Assembly (NCBI RefSeq): GCF_049243985.1
Contig: NC_135381.1
Location: 19,827,345-19,891,344 of the forward strand
Reading direction: 5' to 3'
DNA from: Paroedura picta
Lineage: Eukaryota; Chordata; Lepidosauria; Squamata; Gekkonidae
DNA length: 64,000 bases
The translations under genes and the position numbers were made by a program. This document shows positions 11,501 to 19,492 of this stretch, one piece after another. How positions within the stretch are numbered: position 1 is the stretch's first letter; each line of letters starts with the position of its first letter. A model generated the notes under the pieces. That model worked only from the letters and a program-made list of their open reading frames with translations. It made no database searches and had not been told where the DNA came from.

Positions 11501-12881
11501 TTGAGGAGGTGGAAATCGTTGAGGGTAACGAGGGCAAGATAAAGCCAGGCCAGTGTGAAAAGGCACACGCAGAAGAGGAAGAAAAACCAGGCACAGTCAC
11601 ACTGCAAGGCAAAGGACTGGATTAGAAAAAGTGACACCCTTTCTTACTAGGAAGCTTTGCTCAGTGGAACTCTGCACCTGCTTGGCTGCATTCTTGTCTT
11701 GCATTGTGAACGGGGTTTCAAACTAAGCTTGTCTAGTTCTAAGGGATGTTTGGGCTGGAACTGGATAGTGACTGCAGGCTTAGTGGAAGGGCAGTGGATT
11801 TACATGCAGAAGGTTGCAGGTTCAGTCCCTGACATTGCCAGTGAAGATCAGGTGAAGTGAAAAACTTCTGCCTGAGAAAGCTGCTGGCAGAACAGACAAC
11901 AGTCTGAATATGCATACTACAGTTTCTTGTGTTTGCTCCTGCATGCACATGCACACACATTCTGTGTATGACACTCTTGCCTCTGGGCAAATAAACAAAT
12001 GGAAACAGAGAATCACACCAGACCTGTTTACCAGATGCAAAAATGGGACAAGACTTTGCCCCTTTCCCACAGCCTAACAGACATTGTCCAGTTCCATACT
12101 TGCATATTTTTCTGGTGCTATACTGCAGGAGGGATGGGAAGGAAGAAGATTCAGCCCCCCGGGCCAACCACCACCTTCTATCCATTGTGGCAGCCCATGA
12201 GATGGACCAGACAGCGTTCCCCCTTCTTTTTGCTGTTGTATTGTCTGATATGTGGTGGTGGAGCAAGAACCTGAACTCAGACCCCACTGGACGGGATTTG
12301 GGCACATCATGGAAATGTGAGAAGAGGAAATAAAACTTGTTGTTGCAATGGTGTATAAGCATCAGCCAAAGATGTGGGTGAGGAAATATAGCCTAGCTAT
12401 TTTGAAAAAGTGGAGGAGGTCCAGACTTGCAATCCTTCCACCTCTCTCCAGAGCCTGACATTGCTAAAAAGCCTAGGAACATGCCTCCTTATTAGTGCAT
12501 ATTTTGTCCAAGCACTTCCTCCAGAGTGCTCAAGGTGGTGTTAACTCATTGTCTGACGTCCCCCATTTTATGCTCGCAACCAAACCCTCCGGAGGTAGAC
12601 TAGGCTGAGAAAGAGGGACTAGCACGAGATCACCTAGCAAGTGTCCCTGGGAGAGTGGGATCTGAGCCCAGGTCTTCCAGAGCCTAAACCAGCCCTTGAA
12701 CCTTGCCGCTACTAGTTGACCAAATCTGGACAGCCCTCACACTTCTCCCCCAGGATGTTGCCTGGAGTCTTGCGCTCACCTTGCTGGTCTTCATATGCTT
12801 TTTGCTGCATGACCAACGGCAGCTGTAAAGGCAGAACAGGCATGTGGCACAGGCGTGGCAGCAGTCCTCATCCTTTGCCAT
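2474..12881 (-). CDS. GDPD2: GDPD2 (GDE3), membrane glycerophosphodiester phosphodiesterase, 15 coding exons
   Basis: The spliced reading frame is 1614 nt and 537 residues, against about 539 in human. Exons (minus strand): 12881-12780, 11601-11498, 11405-11312, 10455-10396, 8951-8853, 8183-8090, 7668-7523, 7045-6963, 6760-6610, 5402-5187, 4356-4205, 3662-3515, 3386-3304, 2968-2940, 2526-2474; all borders are AG/GT and phases agree. Seen: a Cys-rich N-terminus, five hydrophobic segments before residue about 210, a GDPD domain at about 225-475, and one last membrane segment at about 490-510. The catalytic pattern is complete: GHRGAP (His228), PENT (Glu237), ETD (Glu255, Asp257), MHD (His270). 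N-glycosylation sequons (NAS, NTS, NVT, NET, NLS, NIS) fall only in the region expected to face outward. Known for the family: GDE3 cleaves glycerophosphoinositol and can release GPI-anchored proteins at the cell surface, and promotes osteoblast differentiation. GDPD5 and GDPD4 are paralogues, but N- and C-terminal wording fits GDPD2 best. No breaks seen. Confidence 0.96.
2940..2968 (-). CDS. GDPD2: GDPD2 exon 15 (29-nt micro-exon, residues 511-521)
   Basis: A strong pyrimidine tract and TTACAG precede 29 nt encoding [10 protein letters not shown], followed by GTAAAG. It is needed to join exon 14 (phase 2) to exon 16 (phase 1) and supplies the basic stop-transfer stretch after the last helix. 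Confidence 0.9.
3304..3386 (-). CDS. GDPD2: GDPD2 exon 14 (residues 484-511, last membrane helix)
   Basis: The exon starts [20 protein letters not shown] after AACCAG and ends GWAFLLL plus AA before GTGAGT. It is the final membrane segment; human has QTYLIIWVITNCVS at the same position. Confidence 0.95.
3515..3662 (-). CDS. GDPD2: GDPD2 exon 13 (residues 434-483)
   Basis: The exon follows TTTCCTAG and reads [20 protein letters not shown] then [20 protein letters not shown]. It contains the last beta strands of the GDPD barrel (VNLFVVNKPWLFSLLWCAG in human). It ends HPLWLL before GTAGGG. Confidence 0.95.
4205..4356 (-). CDS. GDPD2: GDPD2 exon 12 (residues 384-434)
   Basis: After TCTCCAG the exon reads [20 protein letters not shown] then [20 protein letters not shown]. 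Human has WLPDEDRANVQRRAPGMRQIYGR here. The end is phase 2 (AG of an Arg codon) before GTTTGC, a weaker donor than in the other exons. Confidence 0.94.
5187..5402 (-). CDS. GDPD2: GDPD2 exon 11 (residues 312-383)
   Basis: This is the longest coding exon (216 nt). It starts [10 protein letters not shown] after CTTCCCAG and ends SDIEPEL before GTGAGT. The core [20 protein letters not shown] matches human ALNLSIMFDLRRPPQNHTYY. The frame stays open upstream across the acceptor into a hAT fragment, but the AG border and family alignment fix the start at 5402. Confidence 0.95.
5456..5545 (+). mobile_element. hAT miniature element fragment (TTTTTCAACC type)
   Basis: CAGCCTTTTTCAACCTTTTG, then GACCATGGAGAAATCCC and TTTTTCAGGCTTTGAGGAAC, resembles the left end of a hAT element whose relative is at 16957. 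Only the left part is present. It sits in the GDPD2 intron upstream of exon 11. Confidence 0.6.
5558..5774 (+). mobile_element. Miniature inverted-repeat element, GGTTGCCA...TGGCAGCC type
   Basis: The element starts GGTTGCCAACTTCCAGGTGG and ends CCAGAGCTGGCAGCC; the centre holds CTGGAGAAAATGGCTGCTTT. This is the most complete intronic copy of a family seen at least eight times here. Its 15-bp ends are inverted repeats; the best copy (57467) is flanked by TA, which would suit a Tc1/mariner-type origin (inference). Confidence 0.75.
6375..6480 (-). repeat. tRNA-derived SINE fragment (GCATGCAGAAGGT type), 3' part
   Basis: AAGCTGCTTCATACTTAATC, TCAGACTACAGATCCATTG and GACTGGTAACGGCTCTCCAG are the reverse of this SINE's 3' half. 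It is an old copy in a GDPD2 intron. Confidence 0.5.
6610..6760 (-). CDS. GDPD2: GDPD2 exon 10 (residues 261-311)
   Basis: After TTTCCAG the exon reads [20 protein letters not shown], with the second catalytic histidine (His270) and Asp271. It continues through [14 protein letters not shown] and ends LDAGSWFLQ before GTGAGG. One sequon (NAS) is present. Confidence 0.96.
6963..7045 (-). CDS. GDPD2: GDPD2 exon 9 (residues 234-261)
   Basis: The 83-nt exon follows CCCTGCAG and reads [20 protein letters not shown] then LETDVLV. Glu237 in PENT and Glu255/Asp257 in ETD are the expected metal ligands of the GDPD fold. It ends in phase 2 before GTAAGG. Confidence 0.96.
7523..7668 (-). CDS. GDPD2: GDPD2 exon 8 (residues 185-233, start of the catalytic domain)
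   Basis: The acceptor is CTTGGCAG. The fifth membrane helix ([18 protein letters not shown]) is followed by [19 protein letters not shown] and then FGHRGAPM, which holds the first catalytic histidine (His228) and Arg229. The exon ends exactly after ATG, before GTAAGT. Confidence 0.96.
8090..8183 (-). CDS. GDPD2: GDPD2 exon 7 (residues 154-185)
   Basis: The exon begins after ATACAAG with [20 protein letters not shown] and ends [11 protein letters not shown] plus one base before GTACCG. It contains the fourth membrane helix. The PFLHIGA and LLAWPVAD stretches are near identical to human GDPD2. Confidence 0.95.
8853..8951 (-). CDS. GDPD2: GDPD2 exon 6 (residues 121-153)
   Basis: The 99-nt exon follows CTTCCAG and opens with the third membrane helix [20 protein letters not shown], then [13 protein letters not shown] before GTGAGT. 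Human VGLDIQWQQEW is clearly equivalent. Confidence 0.95.
9126..9261. mobile_element. Palindromic hAT miniature element, copy 1
   Basis: The element starts CAGGGGTAGTCAACCTGTGG and ends with its inverted copy. Both arms carry TCCAGATGTCC...GGACTACAA and CCATGAGCCCCTGCCAGC, so the whole 136 bp can fold into one hairpin. It lies in the GDPD2 intron between exons 5 and 6. Target duplication is unclear. Confidence 0.85.
9270..9455 (-). repeat. tRNA-derived SINE (CATGGTGTAATGGCT type), reverse copy
   Basis: TTTTATCCTCACAACAATCC, TGTGAGATGGGTAAG and GGGTCTCTCAGATCCTAGCC are the reverse of a SINE with a forward copy next to it at 9491. Confidence 0.6.
9491..9665 (+). repeat. tRNA-derived SINE (CATGGTGTAATGGCT type)
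   Basis: The tRNA-like head GAAGCCATGGTGTAATGGCT and B-box-like GGGTTCAAATC are followed by a body ending GGATAAAATG. With the reverse copy at 9270-9455 it forms an inverted pair in one GDPD2 intron. Confidence 0.65.
9854..10131 (+). repeat. Sauria-type SINE, nearly full length
   Basis: The head GAGCCAGCTTGGTGTAGGAG, B box GGTTTGATTATG, body CACAGGGTTTCTATTGTGGG and tail AAAGCGGCATATAAGAAGCA are present. It lies in the GDPD2 intron between exons 5 and 6. Confidence 0.85.
10136..10250 (-). repeat. SINE fragment, reverse orientation
   Basis: TTTTTATACCACCCTTTCTC and CTCACAGGGACCCCATGAGA resemble the reverse 3' half of the CATGGTGTAATGGCT-type SINE. It directly abuts the Sauria-type SINE. Confidence 0.45.
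10396..10455 (-). CDS. GDPD2: GDPD2 exon 5 (residues 101-120)
   Basis: This 60-nt exon reads [20 protein letters not shown] between TTCCAG and GTAACC. Human has VLALLLRLCRQPLHLHSLHK. It links the second and third membrane helices. Confidence 0.95.
10832..11106 (-). repeat. Sauria-type SINE, full length, reverse orientation
   Basis: The reverse tail AAGAAGAAGATTTGGTTATA, the body and the head (ending CTACACCAAGCTGGCTC) are all present. It lies between GDPD2 exons 4 and 5. Confidence 0.88.
11312..11405 (-). CDS. GDPD2: GDPD2 exon 4 (residues 69-100)
   Basis: The acceptor is CCCGACAG. The peptide [19 protein letters not shown] then [12 protein letters not shown] contains a short outer loop and the second membrane helix. 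It matches human RRWGHWMDWSLAFLL in position. The donor is GTATGA and the phase at the end is 0. Confidence 0.95.
11498..11601 (-). CDS. GDPD2: GDPD2 exon 3 (residues 35-69)
   Basis: The exon starts after TTGCAG with [13 protein letters not shown] and carries the first membrane helix (about residues 38-60, ending LAWLYLALV). It ends in phase 2 (GA of a Glu codon) before GTGAGT. Human has CDCIWFGLLF at the same place. Confidence 0.95.
11776..11920 (+). repeat. tRNA-derived SINE (GCATGCAGAAGGT type)
   Basis: GGATTTACATGCAGAAGGTT and GCAGGTTCAGTCCCTGAC are the A/B-box head; TTCTGCCTGAGAAAGCTGCT is the body. The copy is diverged and the 3' end is lost. It lies in the GDPD2 intron between exons 2 and 3. 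Confidence 0.6.
12490..12715 (-). repeat. tRNA-derived SINE, reverse, diverged
   Basis: CCATTTTATGCTCGCAACC, GGAGGTAGACTAGGCTGAGA and GATCTGAGCCCAGGTCTTCC follow the reverse CATGGTGTAATGGCT-type SINE. It ends about 65 nt downstream of the GDPD2 exon 2 donor. Confidence 0.5.
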
Positions 12882-12894
12882 GATGAGGCAGGCC
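12780..12894 (-). CDS. GDPD2: GDPD2 exon 2 (first coding exon, residues 1-34)
   Basis: The acceptor TTTCCTTTAG precedes 13 nt of 5' UTR and then the ATG at 12881-12879. The peptide starts [20 protein letters not shown] and ends KTSK before the donor GTGAGC. The human protein begins with a similar Cys-rich stretch (CCSVWARCLHCLYSC). The seven or more cysteines next to the first membrane helix are plausible palmitoylation sites (inference). Confidence 0.95.
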
Positions 12895-15258
12895 CTAAAG
12901 GAAAAAGCACCAGACAGGAAGGAGTTTGAGAGCAGAGGTCCTTGAGGGCGTACTGTGGCCTCCTCTTGGCTCTGGGCTGTTCACATGGTGTGTCCTAGAG
13001 AGAGGGGATTTCCCAGAAGAGGGAATGATAGTGGCAAAATGGGGAAAGAGGAGGAACCAGTGATCCAACTTGAACGCACAGCCGGTCTCTCCCTCTCCCT
13101 TTCCCCATCCACCGAACTTCTCCAGCACCAGGAACAGATGAGGTCTGAGTGGGTTCCAAGTGTTCAGGTTTCTTTGAGGTTCTAAGCTGCCCAGTCTCAT
13201 CACCTGGCACAAACTCATTGACAGATTCCCAGCAGCGGCTAATCCATATCAGGCAGCAGGCCAATGGAAACCTGTGCAGTGAGTCACACCCTGGCCTCCC
13301 CACCCCAAACAGGCCAGGGCAGGCTGGCACTGTGAGGAGGAACTTAATTCAACACACACAGAGAGAGAACTGCACAAGAGCATGAAAACTGAAACCCACA
13401 GTGCTGTCTTTTTAAGGGTTTTGCCCAGAAGTTGCCCAGATGGCAGCTTAAGGCTGCCAACAGTCTGAAGTAAGAGTGTCCTCCCCCTTCAACGGTAACT
13501 TAACAAAATATTATTTACCCCTATGGTGTGAAAAACATCATCAGCCTATTTCCACACATTAAATCTATTAAATAGAACACTTTTCTCTAGGTTGTTGGCA
13601 ACCCTGGGCAGGTGCTGCTTCCTGTATAATGCTCTGCCTCATTCACATTTGGTGCATAGATACTATCCCTTTCTAGGTCTCAGTGGGTGCCCTGCTGGGC
13701 AATGCAGGAACATGGCTTGGAATCTATGGGGATGATAGTACCCAGCTTGCTGGGGGGTAAACGGTAATGACTGGGGAAGGGAATGGCAAACCACCCCGTA
13801 TTGAGTCTGCCAAGAAAACGCTACAGGGCGTCACCCCAAGGGTCAGACACGACTTCCACAGTAGTCTTCCTTTGCTTCCACCTTTACCTTTTTAGTTGTC
13901 AGAAAACTGTCCAGGTGCTTGCTGTAGGAAGCAGGGGGTCTTTTGACAGAGGGCGCAAAAAAGGCACTAAAGTTGGAATGAGGCAGCAGACCCACTTCCT
14001 GCACTGCTGTCAGCTGAATGCAAAGTCTATCCCTGGACATTCAACCCACACTGAAAGTTATTGGCACAAGGAGTGCAAGGAAGACAGAAGGGGTCCCTCT
14101 GAGCCAACGTGCTCTAAAGGAGAAAATACGCTCCCCCCGCCACACACAGACATAACTCTATGGGGAAAGAGCTGGGCACCTTTTTGTGCAATAAACATGT
14201 TTGCCAGCTTAGCCAAAAGTTGCACCTACAGGCCTAGCGACTCACAGGCAATCACGGCAAGTGGAAAAAATTCACACGTCTATCGGGCATAAGGGCATGA
14301 AAGACCATCTCCACGAAGGCAAGTGGGTCTTGTGCAAAGCAGTTTGGAGAGGCAAAGGAGCTCTAACCCCGCCAGGGCCTCTCAGACCTGGGGAAGGTGT
14401 TTCCATGGAGACCAGAGAGGCTGCAGGGTTTGGTGCACAAGGCGGCGGGGTGGGAGCAGTTTAGTTGTGCCGCTGCTCAGAAACTCCAGTTTCCTCATGC
14501 AGAGATTGTGCCACAGTGCCAGCAAAGGGAGGGCAAAGGTATGGCACGGCTAGTAAAGCGTAGTAAAATGAGCAATCGCCTCTTGCAAATATTCTCATTT
14601 ATTTCCTGCAAAACCAACCATTCTGAATTTTTGATGAGTCTGGAAATGTGGGTGGGTGGGACAAAAATCAAACCCGGTTTCTCTCTTCTAAAGAAGTTGC
14701 TCAACTTGAGCAGATTTTTTTTTGTTCTTGTTGACACAATCATACTTTAGCTGGAAGCCTTTCAACATAATGCTACTGAGGAAGGAAGGAAGAAATCAGC
14801 CTCTTAAATCTGCAGAGCCTTCTCTCCCCCCTCACTCTCAACACACTTCCTCCATGGAGGAGCACGTGTATTTTTAAAACAAATATCCCTCGAAACCCAT
14901 TTCCATTGCAAAAAGACACTTGAGAAGAAGCCTGTAAACGAAACTCCAGCCAGTGCATTCTGCCCAAGGTGAACTGGGAACCGAAACGGAAACGCTTCTC
15001 TCCAGCCCACCAACTTTTGTGTCTCATCCACTGTGCTCCGGCATCTTCAGAGAACGCCTTCCTTGAAAGAGAGCGGGTTGTTCAGAAATGCCTCCACCCC
15101 CCAATTGCCATTAAGCCAGCAACTTTCCAGCATTCTTCGGGGTGGGGGGAGAGTAAAATCCCAGCCCCCCAGACTGACTCCCCTTCCGTTAGTCTCCGAG
15201 AGTTTCCTTTTTGCTCCAAGCTGCCTGATGCCTGGCACTCCTCCCAGGTCGCACTCAC
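12895..15258 (-). other. GDPD2 intron 1 (inferred)
   Basis: This is the span between the candidate first exon and the first coding exon. Apart from the SINE 3' part at 13735 I see no other element with clear ends. Confidence 0.5.
13735..13892 (+). repeat. TACCTTT-tailed tRNA SINE, 3' half
   Basis: CCCAGCTTGCTGGGGGGTAA, CGGTAATGACTGGGGAAGG and GGGCGTCACCCCAAGGGTCA are present. The 5' tRNA-like half is missing and the tail is rearranged (CACCTTTACC). Confidence 0.75.
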
Positions 15259-15450
15259 CTTGCCCAAGGGCTCCGTCCCTGTAGAGGCCAGGCAGGCAGG
15301 TGGCAGCCTCCCAACGCGCCTTTCCTGACGGCTGCCCTTCTCTTGCACTCCTGAGAGCTAGCTCCTCCACAGTCTTGAGGTCTCTCCCCTGCACTGCTCC
15401 TGGCAAGGCAGCCTGTGCCACCAATGGGCAGGGCCAGGCAGGCCCAGGTG
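15259..15450 (-). other. Candidate GDPD2 non-coding first exon
   Basis: The coding exon at 12894 has a splice acceptor upstream of its ATG, so at least one 5' UTR exon must exist. The minus strand has a consensus donor GGGCAAG|GTGAGTGCG ending the exon at 15259, inside a GC-rich stretch. The 5' edge is not visible; 15450 is a placeholder. The intron would be about 2.4 kb. Confidence 0.5.
15421..15425 (+). promoter_or_regulatory. CCAAT box (inverted relative to GDPD2) in the GC-rich putative promoter
   Basis: CCAATGGGC on the plus strand (ATTGG on the gene strand) lies about 165 nt upstream of the candidate donor at 15259. No TATA box is seen. The surrounding 15.2-15.7 kb is GC-richer than its flanks, as expected of a TATA-less promoter. 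Function is inferred. Confidence 0.3.
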
Positions 15451-15990
15451 CACTCGGGAGAGGCGGAGAGGCAGGAGCGTGTGGGTTGTGATGCTGCTGC
15501 AGCCGCAGGCCAGGGAAGGAGCTGCTTTTGTGTTTGCTCCCTCCAGCCCTGCCGCTCACTCTCGGGCCTGGACAGCTTGTTTTGTGGCTGCCTGGATACT
15601 GGAGAAGGGGCCCGGGGTGGGGGAAGTCTCCCTCACACCTCCCAGACGCAAGAGTTTGCAGGCAGCCCACGCACCAACTGGATTAGACAGAGGTACGAGG
15701 CAGACAAAGGGTAGGGGCGGTCAAGGAAGGACCTCTTGGCGAGAGCTGGGGATCCCTCCATTCAGCCTGTTGGCGGGTGGAACCTCACTCCTGTCTTGTC
15801 TCCTCAGAAATGGCCTGAGATCCAGATCACTTGCACAGGAAGTAAAAATAGAACTGTTCTAGTAAACAATTGGCAACTTGCAGTTTCCTCACAGGACCCC
15901 AAAAACTGCCATTTGGAAAGGGCTGCCACCCCCTGACACAGGAACATACAACTGGCTCTTTAACAAAGCAAGAGATGCCAGCCACAGTTT

Positions 15991-16592
15991 ATCTCCAGAC
16001 TACAGAGATCAGTTCCCCTGTGGAAAATTAATGCTTTTCTGGGGGGGGGTAGACTCTATAGCAGTGGTCCCCAACCACTGGGCCGCAGCCCGGTGCCGGG
16101 CCATGGCTCCCCCCCCCCCAGTGAGAAACTTCCCAGGCCACAAGCAAATCGGCCGCCAAAGTGGCCGATTAGCTTGTGGCCCAGCAAGCTTCTTTTTGCA
16201 GGAGGGGGGAGAGGGAAGTGCGGTCGCCGGCGCAAATGCGCATGCGTGGCAGGTCCGCGGATGCACGGTTGTGCCATGCGCGACCACAAACATGCATGCG
16301 CGGCAGTTTCACGTATACGTAGCAGTTTCACGCATGCGTGAAAGTGCAGCGCATGCACGTTTACAGCTGCGCATGGCGTGAATGCACATAATTGCCACGT
16401 GTGCACATTTGCAGCCACATATGACGCAAATGCGCTTGCGCAGCGGCCAGATCGCTCCCCCCCCCACCGGTCTGCAGCCTAAAAAAGGTTGCGGACCACT
16501 GCTCTATAGCATTCTGCCACTTGAGGTCCCTGTCTTCCCCAGGCTCCTTTCCAAAATTTTCATGAGTTTCCCAACCTGGATCTGGCAACCCT
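15991..16592 (+). mobile_element. GGTTGCCA-type miniature element, split by a hAT insertion
   Basis: The left part (CAGAGATCAGTTCCCCTG) and right part (TTTCCCAACCTGGATCTGGC, AACCCT) of one element flank the hAT copy at 16062-16501. The duplicated target CTCTATAG belongs to this older element. Confidence 0.7.
16062..16501. mobile_element. hAT element, non-autonomous, 440 bp, complete
   Basis: The ends are CAGTGGTCCCCAACCACTG and GGTTGCGGACCACTG. The flanks are a perfect 8-bp duplication, CTCTATAG (16054-16061 and 16502-16509), the hAT hallmark. No transposase frame is present. The interior (16200-16440) is rich in CpG and GCATGCG-like alternating purine-pyrimidine steps. Confidence 0.9.
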
Positions 16593-16956
16593 ACCTCTCA
16601 CTCCCCATCAGTGGCCAAGGGGTATCTGGCAACCCTAACCAAAGCAGAAGAGAACCTTGAGGTTCTCTTGAGGTGAACACACAAGTATACACAAGTGCAC
16701 ACACTTCCAGGATACTGCAGTGTTTGTTGCTCCAATATGACTCTGTCCCTTTCTGTCATGTAGTCCCTTACTACCTGCCATGGATTCAGGTAAAAAGTGC
16801 CCCAAAGTCCTAAGACCCATGGGACTCAACTCCAGCTGTCCCTCCTACTCCTTCTCCTGTGCCTGGCTCTCAGCACACACACAAACATGTTTTACAGCAT
16901 GTTCCCAGGAAGTTGAAAGTGTCCTTCCTCTTACTCTGCATGCTATGACTATAATG

Positions 16957-17291
16957 CAGCGTTTCTCAACCTTTTTACCATTAAGAAACCCCTGAAACAT
17001 TCTTCAGTCTTTAAGAAACCCTGTCAGCAGGCCACACCCTTATGCCATGCCCCAGAAGCCACATGTCACCAGAAGTGACGTCCCCCAGAGACTCCAACAG
17101 ACATCATAAGGCCAGCAAGGATTTGATTGGCTGGGGCCCCTTCCTTTACCACCACCAGGCAGGTCATTGGCCATAATTCTTTCAGAAAAATTTAAATATG
17201 AAAATTAATTAATTCCCGCTCAATTAAAGAAACCTGTCCAGGGTTGTCAGGAAACCCTAGAGTTTCATGAAACTCTGGTTGAGAAAGTGTG
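16957..17291. mobile_element. hAT element, non-autonomous (TTTCTCAACC type)
   Basis: The left end is CAGCGTTTCTCAACCTTTTT. The right end, GAAACTCTGGTTGAGAAAGT, is inverted to it. The interior has AGAAACCCTG repeats and no long frame. Target duplication is blurred. The fragment at 5456 belongs to the same type. Confidence 0.75.
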
Positions 17292-17526
17292 TTCTAATCA
17301 GTAGTTCTGACTGCCTTTTGGCCACTGTGTGTAAAAATGTGGATTTCACTGTGTTCTAGTTGTCTTTTGAAGATAAAAGCTCTTCTGCCATGGGAATAGC
17401 TAATGGTGGGAAAATGCTATATTGGTGAGGGAAAGTGAGGTATGTATATGTTTCCCAAGTCTGGCCAAACCAGTTGTTCTTAGCAACAGACCTCTATCGT
17501 GATGCTTTGAACTCTTTTCTATAAAG

Positions 17527-17662
17527 CAGGGGCAGTCAACCTGTGGTCCTCCAGATGTCCATGGACTACAATTCCCATGACCCCCTGCCAATGTTTGCTG
17601 GCAGGGGCTCATGGGAATTGTAGTCCATGGACATCTGGAGGACCACAGGTTGACTGCCCCTG
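17527..17662. mobile_element. Palindromic hAT miniature element, copy 2
   Basis: CAGGGGCAGTCAACCTGTGG and its inverted copy. Flanks CTATAAAG and CTATAGAG form an 8-bp duplication with one mismatch. Confidence 0.9.
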
Positions 17663-17893
17663 CTATAGAGAATGTCTCGGTTGTCTTGCCTCCTATGACA
17701 GCCTTGGTTCGTGACACTTTATTTGTGCTTGCTGGGTAGTAATGCACAGTCTCTGCTCCAGGAAGAGCAGTTCTGCCCTGTGACTTCAGTATGTATATGA
17801 ATAATCATGTGGTATGCAAATAATCACTTACTGCCATATAGTATCATTCATATGCCAAGGCTCGTACAGTAGACCACTTTGATTGGTCTTGAC

Positions 17894-18023
17894 TAGGGGT
17901 AGTCAAACTGCGGCCCTCCAGATGTCCATGGACTACAATTCCCATGAGCCCCTGCCAGCGTTCACTGGCAATTGGGAATTGTAGTCCATGGACATCTGGA
18001 GGGCCACAGTTTGACTACCCCTG
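17894..18023. mobile_element. Palindromic hAT miniature element, copy 3
   Basis: The arms carry GGGGTAGTCAAACTGCGGCC and its inverse. Flanks GTCTTGAC and GTCTTCAC are an 8-bp duplication with one mismatch. It belongs to a CAAACTGCGGCCC sub-type distinct from the CAACCTGTGGTCC sub-type. Confidence 0.9.
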
Positions 18024-18264
18024 GTCTTCACTGCGCCTCTTCATTCCTTATTGCAGTTTTCAGTCTTGACTCTGAAGCTGTGAAGAGTCTGCCTTTGACC
18101 TGTAAATTTGAGTTTGGCAACGTAGCAAGCATTCAGTTGGAATGCAGCAGCTTTAAGTCTGCCCCTCCTAATATTTGAGTTTAGAACTGTATTTCTGGTT
18201 AGCAAGAGAAAGCTTTGTCTGACTCAGTTTGGTCTGACTAAAGCTAAACATGCATGAGCATGAA

Positions 18265-18340
18265 AGATGAGTCAGACCATTGATCCATCAAGCCCAACCC
18301 ATCTACAGCTCCCCAAGATCTCAGCAAAAGTGTTTCCAAT
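18265..18340 (-). repeat. tRNA-derived SINE fragment
   Basis: GAGTCAGACCATTGATCCAT and CATCTACAGCTCCCCAAG resemble the 3' part of the GCATGCAGAAGGT-type SINE in reverse. Only this short piece is visible. Confidence 0.35.
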
Positions 18341-18554
18341 TTCAGAGATTCTTTTAGTCACAGTTGCCACAAAAACCAGACCTAGACATATTCTTCCACT
18401 GGGCTGTCACTTCATCTCCACATAACACAGAAACCTGCCCCCCCCCCCCTTGGAGAGCACCTTGCAAGAAATCCTCCTTGCATCTGCCCATACAACAAAT
18501 TTGCAGTCCTGCAAACTGCTCTTTAACTTTCCCCCTCCTGGGCTTTCTCTAAAC

Positions 18555-18970
18555 TTGGGTATTATTATTAGATTAGATTTATTTCCCGCCGCTCTCAGCA
18601 AGCCCCATATAAAAACACAACTATAATATTTCCATTAAAATTATGTACCCTGTTGGCAAAAATCTATCCTCCCACCCCCACAGCAGCAACAGGCTGCCTC
18701 TCGGTGCGCCATAGGGTAACTATGCAAGCCGGCAGTCCACCAATGGCGATGGTCTGGCCTGGGCTCATCTGATCTTCTGTGCTCTGGCCTCAACCGTAGA
18801 CCTGGTGAAAGAGCTCTGTCTTGCAAGCCCTGCAAAATGCCGAAAGCTCCCAGAGGGCCCTCAGCTCTGCCAGGAACTCATTCCACCAGGTTGGGGACAG
18901 GATCAAAAAGGCTGTTTGAGACCAGGCAAACTTCCCGGGGACCAGGGACCATCAATAAGTTATGGTCCTA
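18555..18970 (-). mobile_element. CR1-type LINE 3' end, reverse orientation
   Basis: ATTATTATTAGATTAGATTT (reverse tail) leads into CCCGCCGCTCTCAGC. Further on, GAAAGAGCTCTGTCTTGCAA, GAACTCATTCCACCAGGTTG and GGACCAGGGACCATCAATAA are typical of the LINE 3' untranslated region read in reverse. The pieces are collinear. The sequence to about 19170 is not assigned. Confidence 0.7.
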
Positions 18971-19384
18971 TGGCTGGGAAGGAAGAAGGTGGGCCAGGAA
19001 GCGCTTTTGCTCTCTCTGGCCAGGATGCAACTGAATACTGTGTCCCTGGCCAGAAATTCAGTGGTGACTCTGGATGCTATGCTATTTATGGAGGTACAGG
19101 TCACAAAAGTAGCCCGCCAGGCGTTTTGCCATGTCAGGTGAGGCTACTAGTGCCCTGTTCACTGAACAGTACATGATACATCTTGAAGTCCTTCAAAGGG
19201 AATTATGAAATGTTTTACCTGAATATAAACTTCTTACCAAACCTCAGTGTTATGTGGAGACTATGGAACACCAAACAGCACCAATCAGAAGAATTTATGG
19301 CATCACTGGCCAAAACCAGGAGGGTTCATGAACCCAGATTTGGGGTGGGGAGGGACCTTAATGGAGTCTAATACTATGGAATTC

Positions 19385-19492
19385 ACCCTCCAAAGCAGCC
19401 ATTTTCTCCAGGGGAACTGATCTCTTTGGTCTGGAAGCTATAATTCCAGGGGATCTCCAGGTTCTACCTGGGGACTGACATCCCTAGCGTAG
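19385..19492 (-). mobile_element. GGTTGCCA-type miniature element fragment, reverse
   Basis: GCAGCCATTTTCTCCAGGGG and CAGGGGATCTCCAGGTTCTA are the reverse of the element's left half. The right half is absent. Confidence 0.6.

Noticed and set aside
11739-12362. 207-codon open frame on the minus strand
   Set aside because: It lies in the GDPD2 intron between exons 2 and 3, overlaps a SINE, and has no family resemblance.
15047-15670. 207-codon open frame on the minus strand over the GDPD2 first-exon region
   Set aside because: GC-rich DNA gives long chance frames; it overlaps the candidate 5' UTR exon and has no recognisable domain.
15479-15862. 127-codon frame on the plus strand opposite the putative promoter
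   Set aside because: No homology recognised, GC-driven, and antisense to the gene start.
15878-16381. 167-codon frame
   Set aside because: It runs through a miniature element and the hAT element; composition reflects the CpG array.
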